Of a DNA stretch of 7,502 nucleotides, positions 5,619 to 7,502 are shown in pieces. The position numbers and the translations under genes were made by a program. Under the pieces are notes generated by a model that was not told the DNA's origin, ran no database searches, and was given only the letters and a program-made list of their open reading frames with translations. The number at the start of each line of letters is the position of its first letter. Positions within the stretch are counted from its first letter, which is position 1. Source of the stretch: Bacteroidota bacterium (GTDB lineage Bacteria; Bacteroidota; Bacteroidia; Bacteroidales; PXBB01); contig JAKIYU010000126.1 in assembly GCA_022708385.1 (NCBI GenBank), positions 1-7,502 of the forward strand, in the 5' to 3' direction.

Positions 5619-7366
5619 CACAGGAGATACATATTCATCAGCCCCTTTCCTTTCACCTCTATAGCTTCCCTTTTCTCAAATGAATATTTGTCTTTCAGCA
5701 GAAAATAGGTCGATTCCGACATGTTGATGCGCATAGGCAGGCTATTCGATTCCATGCGGGCAGCCACATTGATGGTGTCGCCAAAAATATCGTAAATGAA
5801 TTTCTTTGTACCTACAATGCCCCCTACTACCCTGCCTGAGTGAATGCCTATACGCACCCTCCATTTAATATCCGACGTCAGGTTTCGTTCTTTGATATAA
5901 TCCATTATTTTAACAGCGGCCTCGGTCATTTTCTGCGCATGGGCCGCATCAGGCTCGGGCATACCGCATACAGCCATATAAGCATCGCCAATGGTTTTTA
6001 TGCGCTCGCAATGGTGGTGCTGCATAATGTCGTCGAAAATGGTGTACAGCTCATTAAGCTCATCAATAAGCTTTTTTGGCGGCATCTTTGAGGATATTTC
6101 CGTAAATCCCACAAAGTCGGAAAAGAAAACGGTAACTTCCCTGAACTCTTCGGGCTCGGTAAATCCCTTGAGCTTGAGGTCATCCGCTACTTTCGACGGT
6201 AAAATATTCAGCAGCAGGGCGTCTGATTTTTCTTTTTCCTTTTCAACAAGAAGTTTCTGTTCGTTAATAATTTTATTTTTTTCTTTCAGGTTCTTTACGC
6301 TCTGCTTTTTAATCTTATAACTCCTGTAAATAAAATAAACCAAACCGATAAACATGACAATGAGAGTCACGCCAAGGTTTATTATAATGCTTTGCTGGTG
6401 CAGTTTTTCGAGTTGTTTGTTGAGCACTTTATCCTGGTTCTCAATCTGTTCTTTTTGAATATCTATGGCCTTTGATTGTTTATCGAGTATCTGCTCCTGC
6501 CGTAAATTTTCAATTTCTTTTTGCTTTATCTCATGGGTCATCTGCAACAGTTCGCTTTCTTTTTCTTCGAGCACTTGTTGTTTTTTACGAATTTCCGAAA
6601 GCAGTTTTATGGCTTGTTGTTTCTGTTTATTGGTTTCTTCTTCGAGCAGTTCAATTTCATCCATATAAAGCACCAGTCTCTTTTTCTGAAGGTTCACTTC
6701 TGTAATGAGTTCTTTCAGCACCTGTTCCTGTTTTTGAATTTCCACTTTTTGCAACTGTATAGAATCGTTGAGTTGGGCTACTTTCCCTTTTTGTTCGTAA
6801 AGTTCCTTTTCTGTTTCGGAATATATTTTATGCCAATCAAGTTCGCTTTTGACGGACAGGGCATCGAAAGTTACAGTGGTTTTAAATCCTTCGGCATCCA
6901 TGCGGGCCTGATTTATCTCAAAGCGTTTCTTACCTCCGGAAACGATAAAATTTATCATGGACTTGTGGTAGGGATAGTTTTCGCTGAGCAGCAAAATCTG
7001 CTTGCCCTTTATTTGCTGGTACACCAGGTCTATATCGAAGCCGGTGTTCCTGTTCACAAAAACAAGTTCAACATTATTAACCTCAATAATGCTATCAAAC
7101 CATACCGTTTTAACGGGTTTCCCCTGAATGGTGCGGCCCGAGGCAAATGCGGTCAGGTCCATAAAAAACAGCGAGTCCCTGTCGAGGACACCCAGGCGGT
7201 ATGTATCAATTTTTTTGCTGTTTCTCCAGGTAACATACTGTGCAATATCCATAATAAACGTAGCCCTGTCGGTATTGGTAAACGCCTGTTCCTGTGCCTG
7301 TGCACGGACATTAAGATGCCCCGTGATAAAAAGCAGTAAAAGTGCAAAAACAGTTTGGAATTTCAT
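5615..7366 (-). CDS. membrane-bound class III adenylate cyclase with YfiR-like (DUF4154) sensor domain
   Basis: The 583-residue protein makes cAMP from ATP on the cytoplasmic side of the inner membrane. A signal peptide (1-22, hydrophobic core 5-16, RAQA) leads to a YfiR/DUF4154-like periplasmic domain at about 29-172, with FIMDIAQYVTW, GKPV, QILLLSE and FEIN blocks. A coiled coil runs from about 183 to 325, a transmembrane helix from 328 to 348, and a short cytoplasmic helix to 384. The cyclase domain is about 385-583: metal Asp417 (FFSDFVGFT) and Asp461 (KTIGDAYM), purine-specifying Lys457 and Asp526 (YDIFG), and Asn533/Arg537 (NVAARME). Lys plus Asp indicates ATP, not GTP. YfiR in Pseudomonas is a periplasmic regulator of a diguanylate cyclase; here such a domain is fused to a cAMP-making output, which suggests signal sensing outside the membrane. 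No Shine-Dalgarno sequence is seen. The stop TAG lies inside the adjoining palindrome. Confidence 0.9.
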   Translation of the reverse strand: MKFQTVFALLLLFITGHLNVRAQAQEQAFTNTDRATFIMDIAQYVTWRNSKKIDTYRLGVLDRDSLFFMDLTAFASGRTIQGKPVKTVWFDSIIEVNNVELVFVNRNTGFDIDLVYQQIKGKQILLLSENYPYHKSMINFIVSGGKKRFEINQARMDAEGFKTTVTFDALSVKSELDWHKIYSETEKELYEQKGKVAQLNDSIQLQKVEIQKQEQVLKELITEVNLQKKRLVLYMDEIELLEEETNKQKQQAIKLLSEIRKKQQVLEEKESELLQMTHEIKQKEIENLRQEQILDKQSKAIDIQKEQIENQDKVLNKQLEKLHQQSIIINLGVTLIVMFIGLVYFIYRSYKIKKQSVKNLKEKNKIINEQKLLVEKEKEKSDALLLNILPSKVADDLKLKGFTEPEEFREVTVFFSDFVGFTEISSKMPPKKLIDELNELYTIFDDIMQHHHCERIKTIGDAYMAVCGMPEPDAAHAQKMTEAAVKIMDYIKERNLTSDIKWRVRIGIHSGRVVGGIVGTKKFIYDIFGDTINVAARMESNSLPMRINMSESTYFLLKDKYSFEKREAIEVKGKGLMNMYLLC

Positions 7367-7400
7367 TTACAAGAATATTGAACCTTACTTGTGGCTATGG

Positions 7401-7408
7401 CAAAATTA
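7401..7408 (-). promoter_or_regulatory. possible Bacteroidota -7 box for the cyclase gene
   Basis: Read on the minus strand this is TAATTTTG, an exact fit to TAnnTTTG, the -7 element of Bacteroidota housekeeping promoters. It lies 34 bases before the cyclase ATG, so a leader of roughly 25-30 bases would result. No clear TTTG -33 element is found at the expected distance, which keeps the call weak. Confidence 0.35.
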
Positions 7409-7421
7409 GGGAAATATTCAT

Positions 7422-7429
7422 TATATTTG
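7422..7429 (+). promoter_or_regulatory. possible -7 box pointing right, out of the window
   Basis: TATATTTG on the plus strand fits TAnnTTTG exactly. It would serve a gene beginning near or beyond the right edge. No convincing TTTG -33 box is present upstream. The stretch 7430-7502 contains no gene that I can support. Confidence 0.25.
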
Positions 7430-7502
7430 CTTTATTGTTGCGACTAAACAAAAAGGAAATTTTCATTCAATATAATCATAGTGATACGAGATGTCTTATT
7501 AA

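Noticed and set aside
6521..7339. Open frame of 272 codons on the plus strand, opposite the cyclase gene
   Set aside because: It lies wholly antisense to a gene with clear domains. Its translation is Phe/Leu-rich and of low complexity, as expected from the complement of Lys/Glu/Gln-rich coiled-coil codons.
1749..7366. A cAMP-gated channel system linking the ion channel and the adenylate cyclase
   Set aside because: The channel ends in a coiled coil with no cyclic-nucleotide-binding domain, and the genes are on opposite strands more than 3 kb apart with unrelated genes between.
7481..7502. GTG at 7481 opening a frame to the window edge
   Set aside because: Only seven codons are visible and there is no ribosome-binding context, so a gene start cannot be supported. 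The ATG at 7491 is followed by a stop after two codons.

Overview
The window reads as a chromosomal segment of a Bacteroidota (Bacteroidetes) bacterium. The supporting signs are a FISUMP-domain surface protein, a short lipoprotein with a loose lipobox, A/T-rich leaders without Shine-Dalgarno sequences, TAnnTTTG-type -7 promoter boxes, and an intergenic palindrome of the GTCATTCTGAACGAAG type seen in this phylum. Genus cannot be given from sequence alone.

Layout. Positions 1-3415 (+ strand) hold five tightly packed genes: the 3' part of a FISUMP-domain protein (1-402), a small Ig/PKD-like lipoprotein (414-758), a predicted outer-membrane beta-barrel protein (769-1722), a voltage-gated ion channel of the bacterial sodium channel type (1749-2537), and sucD, the succinyl-CoA synthetase alpha subunit (2549-3415). 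Gaps are only 10-26 bases, so co-transcription is possible. The first three look like a cell-envelope cassette. The channel and sucD have no evident functional tie to it.

Positions 3429-5475 (+ strand) hold an AT-rich type II restriction-modification module: a TSPPY-motif DNA methyltransferase followed after one base by an MvaI/BcnI-family restriction endonuclease. A perfect 8-bp inverted repeat lies at 3448-3467, ending directly before an internal ATG that may be the real methyltransferase start. The base composition differs sharply from sucD, which suggests acquisition by transfer.

Positions 5511-5618 hold a long imperfect palindrome between two convergent genes. Its right end supplies the stop codon of the minus-strand gene. 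That gene (5615-7366, - strand) encodes a membrane-anchored sensor-type adenylate cyclase: signal peptide, YfiR/DUF4154-like periplasmic domain, long coiled coil, one transmembrane segment, then a class III cyclase domain with all catalytic residues and the adenine-specifying Lys/Asp pair. Its probable promoter region (7367-7502) carries two opposed -7-like boxes and may also serve a + strand gene beyond the window.

I see no CRISPR array, tRNA, rRNA, transposase or integrase. No clearly new multi-gene system is evident. The most unusual items are the YfiR-cyclase fusion, the palindrome that forms a stop codon, and the inverted repeat at the methyltransferase start.
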